Source: Lasiosphaeris hirsuta
Lineage: Eukaryota > Ascomycota > Sordariomycetes > Sordariales > Lasiosphaeriaceae
NCBI GenBank assembly: GCA_030549175.1
Contig: JAUKUA010000004.1
Span: forward strand, 1,302,001 to 1,366,000
Direction: 5' to 3'
Length of the DNA: 64,000 nucleotides
This document shows positions 23,496-34,202 of this stretch, piece by piece. Within the stretch, counting starts at the first letter, position 1, and every line of letters begins with the position of its first letter. Below the pieces are notes generated by a model. The model was not told the origin of the DNA. It did no database searches and worked only from the letters and a program-made list of their open reading frames with translations. A program made the position numbers and the translations under genes.

Positions 23496-23999
23496 TTACT
23501 CTTCCAGATCGTCATTGTTCTGTTCCACTGCCGTTGGTTCCGACGTAAGCGACAGCTTCATATTCGACGCCGCCGCTGCATTCGAGTCTACCTTATGCTT
23601 GCGGCCCCGGCTTCTAGTCCTCTGTCGACGACGCCTCGGTGCCTTCTTTGTGTTTGGAGATCGAGAACGGGACGGACTTTGGCTACGTCGCCGTTCGACC
23701 TGTACAACCCAAAAGAAGGATTTTTTCGATGGTGAGTGTGATCGTGGGTTGTCCCTGACGCGGGACGTGTTGCGTGAAGAGAACCCAGACAAGGCGATCA
23801 CCGACGTCGACCGGTGACGACGGCGGCCTCTAAACGTGGCAGACTCCCCTGATGGGGTTTTTGAGGTGGTTATGACTGCAAATTCTTCTCTACGGCGTCT
23901 CTTCCGGCCTCTCTGGCCGTCAGGCTCGAGAGCTGTGCTGAAATGCGTTGCGGCGCCAGCGTCGTCGACCTTAGCAGCGGCCTCAACCTTTGAGCCCAT
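23496..23999 (-). CDS. Hypothetical Arg/Ser-rich (RS-like) protein, 167 aa
   Basis: Single open frame from ATG at 23999. The middle is very rich in Arg and Ser (GRKRRRREEF, RRRHRST, ERRRSQSPSRSRSP, APRRRRQRTRSRGRK), like the RS tails of splicing factors, and the end is acidic (NNDDLEE). No RNA-recognition motif is present. A nuclear, phosphorylated splicing-related protein is a reasonable guess. The opposite strand also carries a long frame (23278-23817), but its translation lacks any pattern, so the minus strand was preferred. Confidence 0.55.
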   Translation of the reverse strand: MGSKVEAAAKVDDAGAATHFSTALEPDGQRGRKRRRREEFAVITTSKTPSGESATFRGRRRHRSTSVIALSGFSSRNTSRVRDNPRSHSPSKKSFFWVVQVERRRSQSPSRSRSPNTKKAPRRRRQRTRSRGRKHKVDSNAAAASNMKLSLTSEPTAVEQNNDDLEE

Positions 24000-24985
24000 T
24001 TCGTATCATCCGAGTGATCCTCAGAAAGCCTGTTTAGGCTGCCCTACAGACTTGTAAATGGGGAGCCCTCTTCTTCAAACCGGGATATAGTGATTGTACA
24101 TACCAACCGATATTCACTGGCTGGGCGGTAGGTTTCGAGAGGCGGATGTGAGAAAAGGGATGCCGGGATGCCTTAACCACTCAAAGAAGCTTGATTTAGG
24201 CCGCTAGGCTGTTTCATGGGGTAGCAACATACATAGGTTTTGTCGTTTCCTGCCTTCAAATATAGGCAGGGAGATTAAAGTAGAAAAGAAGACTTGACAT
24301 CTAAGTTTGCACGGCAGGCAGATACACAGCAGCACGCTACCTCTATAGATCCTGCTTGAATCAGGTAGGAGACGCTCTGACTCTTAACCTGTTGCAGTCG
24401 GCGGAAACTTTCGTCACCGACATGCATAAAGTCCTCTCCTAGGACCCCCGCGCGCAACCTGACCACAGGGAGAAGGTTTCGCCAGTGAAACTAGCTCATT
24501 GGATGTATTGACCCGATTGGTAGTAGTGGCAAATAAGTGACAGCCCCAGAATGTGGAGATAAGCATCACCAAGACTCATGCAATTGAATAGTTACATGTA
24601 GCTCGAGGCGGTGATGTGTGCTCCTAACCTGGTCGTCGAGTAGCTCCGAGCAACTCTACCACGGCTGCCTTCCCAAAGGCATAACCATGGTTAATCAGCT
24701 TCATTGTCATTACCACCCCCCCCCCCCCTCCCCCGCGAGCTTGTTCCACAATCTGATACCGTGGCTGGGTATCTTGCCCCCCATCTTGATGCAGTTGTTC
24801 CGCCCCGAGTGGCAAAGCAAGGCGTGGAAGCCGGCCACTTGAACTCCGCGGTACCGCTCCAGTCCGGTTGCTGAAAAGAGGACCATGTTCGTACCATCTC
24901 TAAGCCAGTATCGCACAATAGTTACTACAACCCAAATACAGCGGAGGGGCGTCGGGGTTTCTGGTAAAGAACCAGCTGAAGAGAA
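24000..24985. other. Intergenic with a C13 run
   Basis: Upstream of the RS-rich gene and 3' of AIM41. A 13-base C run (24716-24728) is followed by T and another five C. No gene seen. Confidence 0.45.
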
Positions 24986-25630
24986 CTATGGGAGATCCTT
25001 CACGATGTCCTTCACAACTTTGCCCAGCTTCGACCCATCGAACTGCTTCTCATAAAGCGGTCCCCCAGGGGCCAACAGGGCCTTCATTATTGCGCCCACT
25101 GTTGGCGACCCGCTGAGGACTGTTAGTGCATATTCAGCCATCCTCCGCAACTCTGGCTCCTCGATCGTCTTGATACCGCTGCCGGCGATGTACTCTTCAA
25201 GGACGGCAAGCTGGGCCTGCTCCTTCTCTACCAAGTCTTGGCGCTCGCCCTTGCGAAAGCCGTCGATGGCCTCGTTGATGGTACGGGCTGTTTTGTGTAA
25301 GAGTGCGACGAGCTGGAGGTCGGTCTTGATGGGCGAGTCCGTCTTGCTGGCGTTGAGGGTCGCCGAGAGCACCGAGCGCAGGACGGCGAGGCGGGTCGCG
25401 TCCTTGGCCTTCATGGCCGCTTTGAGGTCGCCTTTAAGCTTTGCGAGGAGTGGAGGCGGAGGCGGTGGCGCTGTCTCGGCCGAGTAGGCACGCGATGTGG
25501 GCTGGTGCCTCGGTTTTTGGAGGAGCCATTGGGCTCGGGTCGTGGCTGTGGTGTAACATGTTTGTCGGAGCAGCTTTTGACTGGGGCGTCCTAGGGCCTT
25601 GAAGGGATAGGTAGAAAGCTTGGTCGCCAT
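24986..25630 (-). CDS. AIM41: Aim41-like mitochondrial GatB/YqeY-domain protein
   Basis: 214 residues. The first 50 are basic, rich in Ser/Thr/Arg and without acidic residues, as in a mitochondrial presequence. After a Pro run (PPPPPPLL) comes a YqeY/GatB-tail-like helical domain (about 60-214): LKGDLKAAMKAKDATRLAVLR, then the kinked helix with EYIAG, and the C-terminal helical part with GAIMKAL. Yeast Aim41 is a mitochondrial protein of unclear function. The YqeY fold is shared with the tRNA-binding tail of amidotransferase GatB, so a tRNA-related role is possible but not shown. Length matches the family. Confidence 0.85.
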   Translation of the reverse strand: MATKLSTYPFKALGRPSQKLLRQTCYTTATTRAQWLLQKPRHQPTSRAYSAETAPPPPPPLLAKLKGDLKAAMKAKDATRLAVLRSVLSATLNASKTDSPIKTDLQLVALLHKTARTINEAIDGFRKGERQDLVEKEQAQLAVLEEYIAGSGIKTIEEPELRRMAEYALTVLSGSPTVGAIMKALLAPGGPLYEKQFDGSKLGKVVKDIVKDLP

Positions 25631-26813
25631 TGTCGTCGGTTGGGTTTCGTAAAGCCGGGGGAGGGGGGGGGGGGGGCGTCGGGTGGGAGCTTGAAATTCG
25701 TGAACTCCGTGAATAAATTGTAGATTGGTACGGAGTAGGGACAGCGGTTTCGTCGCGAAATTCGGACAAGGCCCGTGTTAATAGCCGCACATGATTGGCT
25801 CGGGTAGCACACCGGGAGAAACCGATGTCGCTGCGAGGCACAGCGCTGAAATGGGGCTAGGACGCCATTCACTGGCTACTGAAGAGTCTCTCCTCCAGGT
25901 GCCATCGATGCAAGTCTGTTGGGCGGTGGAACCGAACCCAAATTCCTCGATGTACAGAGTATCGTAAAAGGCACCATTCTTACTCTTGCGTTCTTACATC
26001 TACTCTGCAGTACAACGTATTCGCTCAATCGCTGAATGGGCTACACTCACTGAGGCAGTCACATGAGCAACTAGGCCAAATCCACAGCAAGGGTCGGGAG
26101 GCTGCCGGTGATCCCCGACTTGACGATTAGAAGCCCCTGAGACACATGGCTTGGCCCTACCGAGAAAGATGGGATTGGGGGTCCTCGGCACATTTAACCC
26201 AACTGAAGGCTTCGGCACGGACGAAGTGGTGGGCCAGTGGATGGATATCCGTTAGTTTGAGGCCTCGGTGCTCTGGAGTACCCGCCTCTTTGCTCCAGGC
26301 TTTAGGTACAATACCATCGGACCATCAGTCGCACGGGGCCGTTGGGCAGCAGGGCGCCAAAGTGTTGAATATATGGGTGTTGAATGAATTGTCCACCACA
26401 CTCGCGGCGTGATATTGTGTGACGGAAGATGCATCCCAATCCTACTCGCAATCAGCGAGTCCCAGACTGCCGGAACCGAGAGGGATGCCACAACCTAGCT
26501 CCCCTTCCCTTAGGTCACGAATGAGGTCCAACCCTCTACCCAAACACCCGCTCCTACCCCGTCGCTCCAAAATTGACACGGAATGCCCACCTACTCCCTC
26601 CTGCCTTGCTTTGGGCCCGTGGATTCCTCACGAACATCTGTCGCTCATTGGTCCTCAACCATTGCCCACCATGTGTGCTGGTATTTCATCATCATAACTC
26701 GTCAAGTTGGCCCAGCCAACACCCATCTGAGGCACCATCCAAAAACCCTCGCCACGTCAAACTCTTGCGTTCCTACTACCTTCGACCTCCATCCCCAACT
26801 GTCAGTCTAAGTC
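25631..26813. other. Intergenic with a G14 run
   Basis: Promoter side of AIM41 and 3' flank of the methyltransferase gene. A G14 run lies at 25663-25676, about 40 bases upstream of the AIM41 start. No gene recognised. Confidence 0.45.
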
Positions 26814-28768
26814 TCAATGCCGAGCGCGCTTTCTCCCCTCTCCATGCCTCCCACCTTTGCTGCCTGTTGCTGTCTGGCTCCGGTGGCTGTCACTGTGTCG
26901 ATTGTGTCTGCTGCCGCCAGGTTTCCGACCAATGCAGACATATCTGGCGCACGTCGTCAGCTACGTGTGAATACTCAAACGAAGTCTGAAATCTGCGCGG
27001 CAGGGAAGCTACTTACACCGGAAAGTATGCCTGGAATTAGGAGCGCCGAGTTAGCCGTCGTCTCCAAGGGATACCCGCGGTCGAGCGGAACACATGGATG
27101 AAGGGCCCTTCCGCACAAACCCCATATCACCCAACGCCTGAGGGTTTCCCGACATGGGCGAGATGGGACATACCTTATAAGCGGGGTTATCAGCCTCGCT
27201 ACGAGCCTGCGCTACCAGAAGCTGGACGTCGGTGTTTGTCATTCTAAGCTCGTTATCAGCAACTGCGCTATCGTCCTGACAACCGCTTTCCAGATCCCCT
27301 TACTCACCCGAGTCCTTGTGTGAATGGGTACAATGCTAGCGATGACAGCAGGCGGTGGATGTTCGCTCGATTCGCCGTGCCGATGGCATTGTCTCGGGGT
27401 TCTGTGTTTTGTTTCTCAGACACGGAGCTCATTCAGCCTTTGCTGTCGGACCACACACCATTCGACCACCCGCTCAAGGGCATAGGCAATAATCGTGATT
27501 CGACTTCGACGAATCCCGCCTGCGTCATCCAGCTTTGGAGACGCAGGGCCGCCCGCGGGTCCTTGTACGGCTGGATGCTCTGCATATAGTTCTGGGACCA
27601 CACTTGCAGCGCGTGGTCTTCCGGTCTAGATCAGCATCCCCGAAAGCACAGAACTTGTGGGGACGAGCTTACTGGATGTCAGGGTTCCGTTATCTGACTG
27701 GGCATTGAAGTATATTTCGACCATCTGGCACCACCCCCCTGGACGGAGGACTCGCAGGATGTCGCTCATATAACCTAGCCATCGCGTTGTGTCGATACCG
27801 CCCGCCATCATCCGGCTGTGCACGAGGTCGAAATAGTTCGAAGGGAAGGTTGATCTAGCTTTCCGTTAACGCTGCTTGGTCGATGGCGTATGCTGAGAAG
27901 CCGGGCTGTCTTACGGACTGTTCAGGTCGTCTACCTGAAATTCCACGTTCGCAGGGAGGTCGTCCGCCACCGGATACGGGAATACGTCGATTCCAATAAC
28001 CTAGCCAGTCAGCGTGTCAGTTGAGCGAAACAAAGGCGGTCGGGGCACGGGAGTTGATGAAGGCATCGACTTGCGTCCTCTCACCGCCCCTGGACCGAGA
28101 TTTGTGCGCTCGTTTACGGCATCTCGACTGATGGGAACCAGGCGCCGAGTCACGAATCTCTTGGATGGTGACGTTTGTCGCCAGTCCGTTCACCGAGAGA
28201 GCCCATGGTTGCTGTTGGTCTGCCCGCGAAAGAAGTATCCGGGTTTTTGTTTTTTTTTTTTTTTTTTTTTTTTTTTGTTTGGTGGGTCGACGTCTGCCTT
28301 GCCATCCGAGAGCGGCCAAAACAATAAGGAGTCATCAAGAAACGGTCCACAAACCTCGCATTCTGGGTGCTGTTCCGCCACCTGTGCCGCCCATGAACCA
28401 GAACCAGAACCACACTCCAAGATCCTCCGTGGACGGGGGATCGGAGGGAAAATCAGCCTGCTGTCGAACATCATGTTGAAGATGCCGTGCATATACTGGA
28501 GGCGCTCGACCTCATCCTAGCTCGCCAGCACACAAAATCATCAGGGCAAAAACCAAAGAGGCGGGCCAAGGGCTGCTTACATCGTCGACTGGGGCAAAAT
28601 ATACACCATTTTCCACGGCATAACGTTGGAACTCTCTGTTATGGTGTATCACTACCTCGCGGTATGTGTTGTCGACGGGGATAGTTTGGGAATCGCTAAA
28701 TTTGGCTTAGCGAGTCTCCTTTCGAATGCGCTCTCGAGACCTGATGGGGCTAAATACCCTTCCTCCAT
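26814..28768 (-). CDS. LaeA-like SAM-dependent methyltransferase, ten exons
   Basis: Ten exons assembled by splice signal and phase: 28758-28768, 28581-28695, 28355-28510, 27915-28000, 27673-27854, 27459-27617, 27308-27401, 27174-27243, 27017-27030 and 26814-26943. They total 1017 nt in one frame, 338 residues. The class I methyltransferase core is clear: motif I ILECGSGSGSWA (SAM-binding glycines), acidic VIGIDVFPYP at the end of strand 2, NYFDLVHSRM, then LRVLRPGGWCQMVE. The C-terminus AYFPVYVCIGRKP matches the usual end of this large fungal family, which includes the secondary-metabolism regulator LaeA and many paralogues. Exon 1 (11 nt) and exon 9 (14 nt) are micro-exons; exon 1 is the least certain. 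The 354-nt intron 28001-28354 contains a T27 run. A basic His/Arg/Ser tail is added at the end. The substrate is unknown. Confidence 0.8.
28250..28276 (+). repeat. T27 homopolymer inside a methyltransferase intron
   Basis: 27 consecutive T on the plus strand (A on the coding strand), in the long third intron of the LaeA-like gene. It lies upstream of the branch region, so it does not disturb the acceptor. Confidence 0.95.
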
Positions 28769-31700
28769 GGGCGCAGCAACTGTCTCTGCTGGGATGGACT
28801 AGTAATACCGAACAGCAAACGCTGAGAGAATCATACGAAAAGAGGAGGGAAAGAAAGGAAAGAGAAAAAGACGATGTCTACGGAGCTAAGGAGTTATGGG
28901 TGCTTAGGTGGTTAAGGTCGGGCACTTGGGGCCAAGCATCATGATAGCTTTCATGGCATGGCGTTAGGGCGGGCTTCTAAGTGCGTGGGTGGACTGCTCT
29001 CCTACCCCCCTTGCTCACCCCAGGGACAGGCTTCAAGAACAGTGTCGGGCTGTCTCCTCTATGCGGCACTCAAGTCTCGCACATATTCAAAATGAGAAAA
29101 GCTTGGTTGGTGGATCCTCGTTTTTTTTGGTCAGATCAACTTAGATTGGCTCCCTGTGCCCTTTGCACGCCACGATGCTGGTGTCGATCATGGGCGCCTT
29201 GTTGGCGCATTATACCTCTTGTCTGTAGGCAAGAGAGGGACTGCTCGGCCCCTGCCTCGTCACTTGGCGAATTTCAACAGGGGCGGGTGGGAAAGGTCAA
29301 TTACCATGCTGGCCCCAGTGCAGGACTTGGACTTCAAGTACGGGACACTGCCGTTTTTAGGTCAGGACGGCTGGCCACTACGACGTGGACGGATGGGGAC
29401 ACCTTCGTCCTCTCTCTCTCTCGGATTGGCATGCAACTGGGACAGGCATCGGCAGTGTGATGTTTCAAGCTCAGAAAATAGTCCCTGCCATCGGAATGGG
29501 ACCCTCACCCACAGGAGGTGTGGTATCTGGCTGGTTCTGAGCTGCTCCCGCTAGCTCCGGTTGAAAGGCAACTGATATTATTTTGATTGGAGAGGCGGGG
29601 GGTGCGGCCTTGAGTGGCAGTTCGACGTGTCTCTTTCTCAACTCGCGTCTGGCAGGCCGGTTAGCCTGCAGCGACCAGAGCCACTGCTAGGGGGGTAGGG
29701 GACATGAGGTTCTCGGGGCTCTGCGGGTTGTTCGTTTTCGTCAGTGGGCGGTCCAACAGGCCGCCGCCGGCTCACTCAGCTCGAAGGGGACCGCAAAACG
29801 CGATGGTGGGCTTATAATTGCCCTGCCCAGCCCTATAATATAAGACGGCTCTGTTAACGGCGTTCGCATACGCGGACGGGCCTGCCACTCGGGGATTCCT
29901 CATATCAAGGCAAGCACAGAAAACCAGGTCACCGGAGGATCAAGTTCCCAAAAAAAAACTTGGCGCAAATGAAAATTCCGATCGTAATGCACAGGGACGC
30001 GCTACATTCCGTCTAGAGAGGGATTTGCTGCTTCGGCTGTCACATCGGCCTGACGTCAAGCGACGTACCCTGGGTCACGGAGTTGGCGGCAGTTGCGGCA
30101 CACCATAACAAAGACTGAGGAGGGGAGCCGACAAGAATCCCGAGGACATGGACTTGGGATTACACAGAGAGGTTAAGCCCGCCACGGCCCCGCCAGCACG
30201 GTTCCGCCGAGGAACATGTTTAGGCGGAATTAGGAAGGACAATCAAAAGGCAACGGAAAATTTTCCCATTTCGACAACCACCTCCTATTTTTATTCCCAG
30301 CTCTGACGCTTCAAACATCGGGTACTACACAAGCCGACCCTCTCGCTGATCCCGGCCGTCTTCACCGAGTTCACTACCATGATATGGGCGAGAGTTGGGC
30401 CCAAGAAGAGCATGGGAGTCACCACTCGCACAGAACGCAAAGCGCTCGTTTAAGGCGTGGAGACGCGCGCGCCATGTTCGCATCCAAAGCACCCCCCCAA
30501 CCAACAACCCCTCCCTCCCTTACCCTCCCCTGGGCAGCTTGGTATGAACTTGGCCTGGCGGAGGATCGATCCACTGCAAATCCTCCATCGTGCTGGCTGC
30601 GGGACCGTCCCAGTGGAAGAGGACAGTGAACCGGCCCGAAGTTCAGCTTTAGAATGCCCAATAGGGGGTGTTCCCAAGGGTACGTATTTCTCGATTAGAG
30701 AATCCGAGAGGACGCAAGACGCCTCTTCCCCGTCGGCTCCCGCCCGGTCGGTAATTACCTACGTGTTACCAACTGCGTGTCGAGTGTATGGCGGCGCCCT
30801 AGCAATCTGCAGCCATTCCTTGCAGATGCCGTCTTACGAATGGCTGACCGGGGTTGACCGGGTTAGGAGGGTGAACGGAAAGCCCCTTTCGCTCCACCGT
30901 CGGTCTGGTTTCGCTCCCCTTTCAAGCGCCCCCGAGACGGTTAAAACTTCCCGCAAAGCTAGTCTCGTTTACTTGTGTGGCCAATGAAACGTTGCCCACC
31001 ATGTAATGGTAGGTGTGAGACAGGCGCATCAACGGCCCGTTGTCGCTTGCAGCGCTGTATACACTGCACATACAAACCTAGTTCGTTATATGTACGCTAG
31101 ACTACGATGGCATGTCTCTGGCATCATTCTGCACAATGGCGACTTTAGGCAGGCCTCTCAAAACCCCTGCCCGAAAAATGGGCTACAGTAGTAGATTTGG
31201 GCATGATGGAAATGAGGCGCCAGGGACGCGTGAAATTCACGCTCTGTGAAAAAAAAAAAAAAAAAAGACCGGCCGGGCGTATACTGACATTTGGTTGGTA
31301 CGGCTTGTTTCACAGCAGTGTGTACATCCACACGTCCAACACAGTCCAAAGGGAATCCGAGTCACGTCACTTACAGCGCTGAGATAGGTGGCCTCAAGGT
31401 GAATGGTGTGTCGAAGGAGGCTGCAGACGCCATGCCTACTGATATTCTGAAAGCTGGGATGGCTTCTTAGCCTACCAAACCTGCTGGCGCCTCGGGAAGA
31501 CTGTTCCCCGGGATGCTCCCTCGCGACCAGAGATATGTCGACAAAAATATCCGTACTCACGACCGCACCAGCAGCCAAGACACTACGGCGCCATGGCCTC
31601 AGGGCGGCTTGCAGCGAACGCTTGGCGATATTACTGGAGTCATGAGCACCTGGTCAAGCCTGGGGGGCATCACATGGTGGTAAGGTGAGAGAACCTCGCA

Positions 31701-34202
31701 CAATGTATGGCAGGAAATGGTACCGACTTCAGGAGCCATGGCCGAGGAAGGAGTAGTGATTTCCGGCATGGTCGGTTCTGGGTTGGATTGGCAAGTCGTG
31801 CAGAAAAGGCTGGGGGCAGGGGGGGGGGAGGGGGGAGGTAACAGGGGCCGTCCCACCAAGGCACACAAGGGTGATTTTTGCGTGCTCAGCGGGACTGTCG
31901 CAATCGACTAGGGGCTCCCGGGAGCTCTTACCACCGCCTCGGGACAGCGAGACGACGAGCGCTATTCCACTCGTCACCAAACTCAACCCACCCTTTTCCC
32001 AACACCCAGGTCCTGTGCATCAAATGGCTGCTGCATGCGGCTTCTTTAAGCGGTGTTAGTTGTCAATGCTGAGAAGACAAATTGCTGATGATTTGTGGCA
32101 GTACCAGCGGCAGCTGCCCTCCCACCTCCCACCTCCCACCTCAAGCTGTCAAGTCGGAGTGTCAGACGGGTTGAGTCGGTCGCAGTAGCCCCGCGATGTT
32201 TCCACCACTTGTGGGCCCCCATGTTGCTAATCAAGAAACGTCGAGGCTAACGCCATCTACCCCCACCACGAACCACACCTTGTCTCTCGTCTGTACCAGC
32301 AGCGTTGACAACTGGGTTCGGTTTGGCCAAGGCAACGAAGAACAAGTCGGCGTCGCGCTCGAGCCTCTCTTCACCCAAAACAAGGCATCCCAACATCGAC
32401 TCCCGTGTCCCGAGTGGGCCTCTTCCAGTGGAATGGTAAACAAGCGGAATTGCAGCTCGTGCGACCTGACATATCAGCTTCTGTTCGGTGCCATACCTCG
32501 ACTTTGGCCGTCTTGGCGGGATGTTCTCATTCACTCGGTTGAATACCATGCCTAGAGATAAAAAACCCGCGACTTAAGACCGCTGCTGCCTTACGCGCTG
32601 TTCTCCGGCCCGTGTCGCGTGTGGGCGACCCGAGCTTGCCCCCCCCCCTCTCTCTTCTCTCTGTCTTCTTTTCTTTTTTTCTTAGTCTCAAGAGAGTGAC
32701 AGGCAAGGTTTTTGCGCGGTACCGAGTACTTGACCAAGATCAGCACTGGCAACCGCCATCTGCTCGTGCCTCCCCTTCGCCTTCTCACAAGGAGCTACGT
32801 ATGCGAGAGCCGGCAGGCCTTGAATAGGCAGCCGCCGCATGCTACATTGCGTACCGTGCCGAGGTTTGCAGGACGGGAAGAAGTCCCTAAAAAAAAACAG
32901 CGCTAGTAAAGATCTGCAGCTGTGCTTAGGTACTTTTTTGGAAATGACTTTTGAGGTGTTTGCGTAAAGGCACCAACCAGAACCATAACCACGAGATGAG
33001 AGAATCTTGTTCCTCTTGATGCTGCCGCCTTGCTCTTTTTTAGGGTCTTTCTGTGTTACCTTCCGTTTGTGTCAACAATGTGTGGTCATGAAGTGTCGCA
33101 AGTCGTTCATGATAGAGCAGCCCAACCACGACGCTATTGTACTGAACTGTATATACACGGTATACTAGTGTTTTGGACACTATACACCACCAACATAATA
33201 TCCTACTAACGATGGCCTGCATACTCGGAACCGTTCATCTCCCTTGGTGCTTGGGTCGTTGGCTTTTTTTTCCTTCTTCCGTCCCTACCCTTTGGTCGAC
33301 ATCCTACGGTCTAGGTGACAGGACCCACCCCGGTGGTTAGGAAATCTCTCCCACGGTACCCAACAGGTCGGGGCGGCTCGTTCCACACTCCCCGACCTTA
33401 CCCCGACTTTCTCTGCTCCCTTCCCGCCCCCCTTCTCCCCGCATGTTCCTCTTCCCCGAGATTTTTGTTTTGTTTTGGGTTGCATAGTCTGTAAGTTTTT
33501 TTTGTCTCGTCTTGTATTCGTCTTTGGCCGTCTTCCCGCCTTTCTAATGTCAAGATAATGCTCACCAGACGAGCTTGCGCTTAAATACGCAAAGAAAAAA
33601 AGAAGAAAAAAGACCTCCCCCTGTAACCAACCACTAACTATTTGCTAAACGCCGGCTGGGCCACTACACCAGCCGACCAGCTACTAGTCAGAGGCAGCCA
33701 CACCCTTAGTGCCCCCAAGGCCCAACCAGCCCAAGTTCCCCCACCTTCTTTGCCTCATTTAGTCCACAGATAGGAGAGCTCGCCCAAAGCTCAAATTGGA
33801 GTGAGGGAAAAAAGGGGATGCTGCCCAACTATAATTCCGCACTGCTCCACAATAATAAAACACCTGGAGTCGGGTGAACCGCGTGTAGTGGTTCTAAAGA
33901 TTGGAATAACCCTGGCCTGTACCCGACCCCGAAATTCGACCCGAAAACATCACAGCCCCTAGTCGCCCCCTCCCCCCCAAACCCCGGTCCCGTCTAGGAC
34001 TCCCGGTTCAGGTTCCAGTCCGCTCTACCCCAGTTTACCCAACCTGGCCCAATCCAGGCTCGTCTAGACAAGATAGACAACCCCTCCCCGATCTGGACCC
34101 TTGACCGTGAACATCATCATCCCAGTTGTACATATAGTGCCTCTCTCATGGAGGCCCATAGCTCGGTTTAAATTACGGGTCGCCTTCCCTGCTTGCCTGC
34201 TT
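28769..34202. other. 5.4-kb region without a recognisable gene
   Basis: Lies upstream of the LaeA-like gene and downstream of the PI 4-kinase gene, both on the minus strand. Open frames exist (the longest is 30457-30987, 176 codons) but none has a domain, a protein-like composition or homology I can recall. Simple sequence: A18 at 31249-31266, a G-rich run near 31810-31838, three CCCACCT units near 32119-32140, and a C run at 32639-32648. It may be a long promoter, host non-coding RNAs, or hold a fast-evolving gene I cannot read. Confidence 0.45.

Noticed and set aside
23278..23817. 179-codon plus-strand frame
   Set aside because: It lacks pattern and overlaps the RS-rich minus-strand frame, which has strong compositional structure.
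28981..29460. 159-codon plus-strand frame
   Set aside because: Trp/Cys-rich random-looking translation with no recognised feature.
30457..30987. 176-codon frame in the gene-empty region
   Set aside because: No domain, an odd mix of Pro, Ser and Arg, and no splice partners or good start context. Judged a chance frame.
28769..34202. Possible RIP-mutated transposon
   Set aside because: The region is not strongly AT-rich by eye and shows no terminal repeats or transposase or reverse-transcriptase fragments in any frame.
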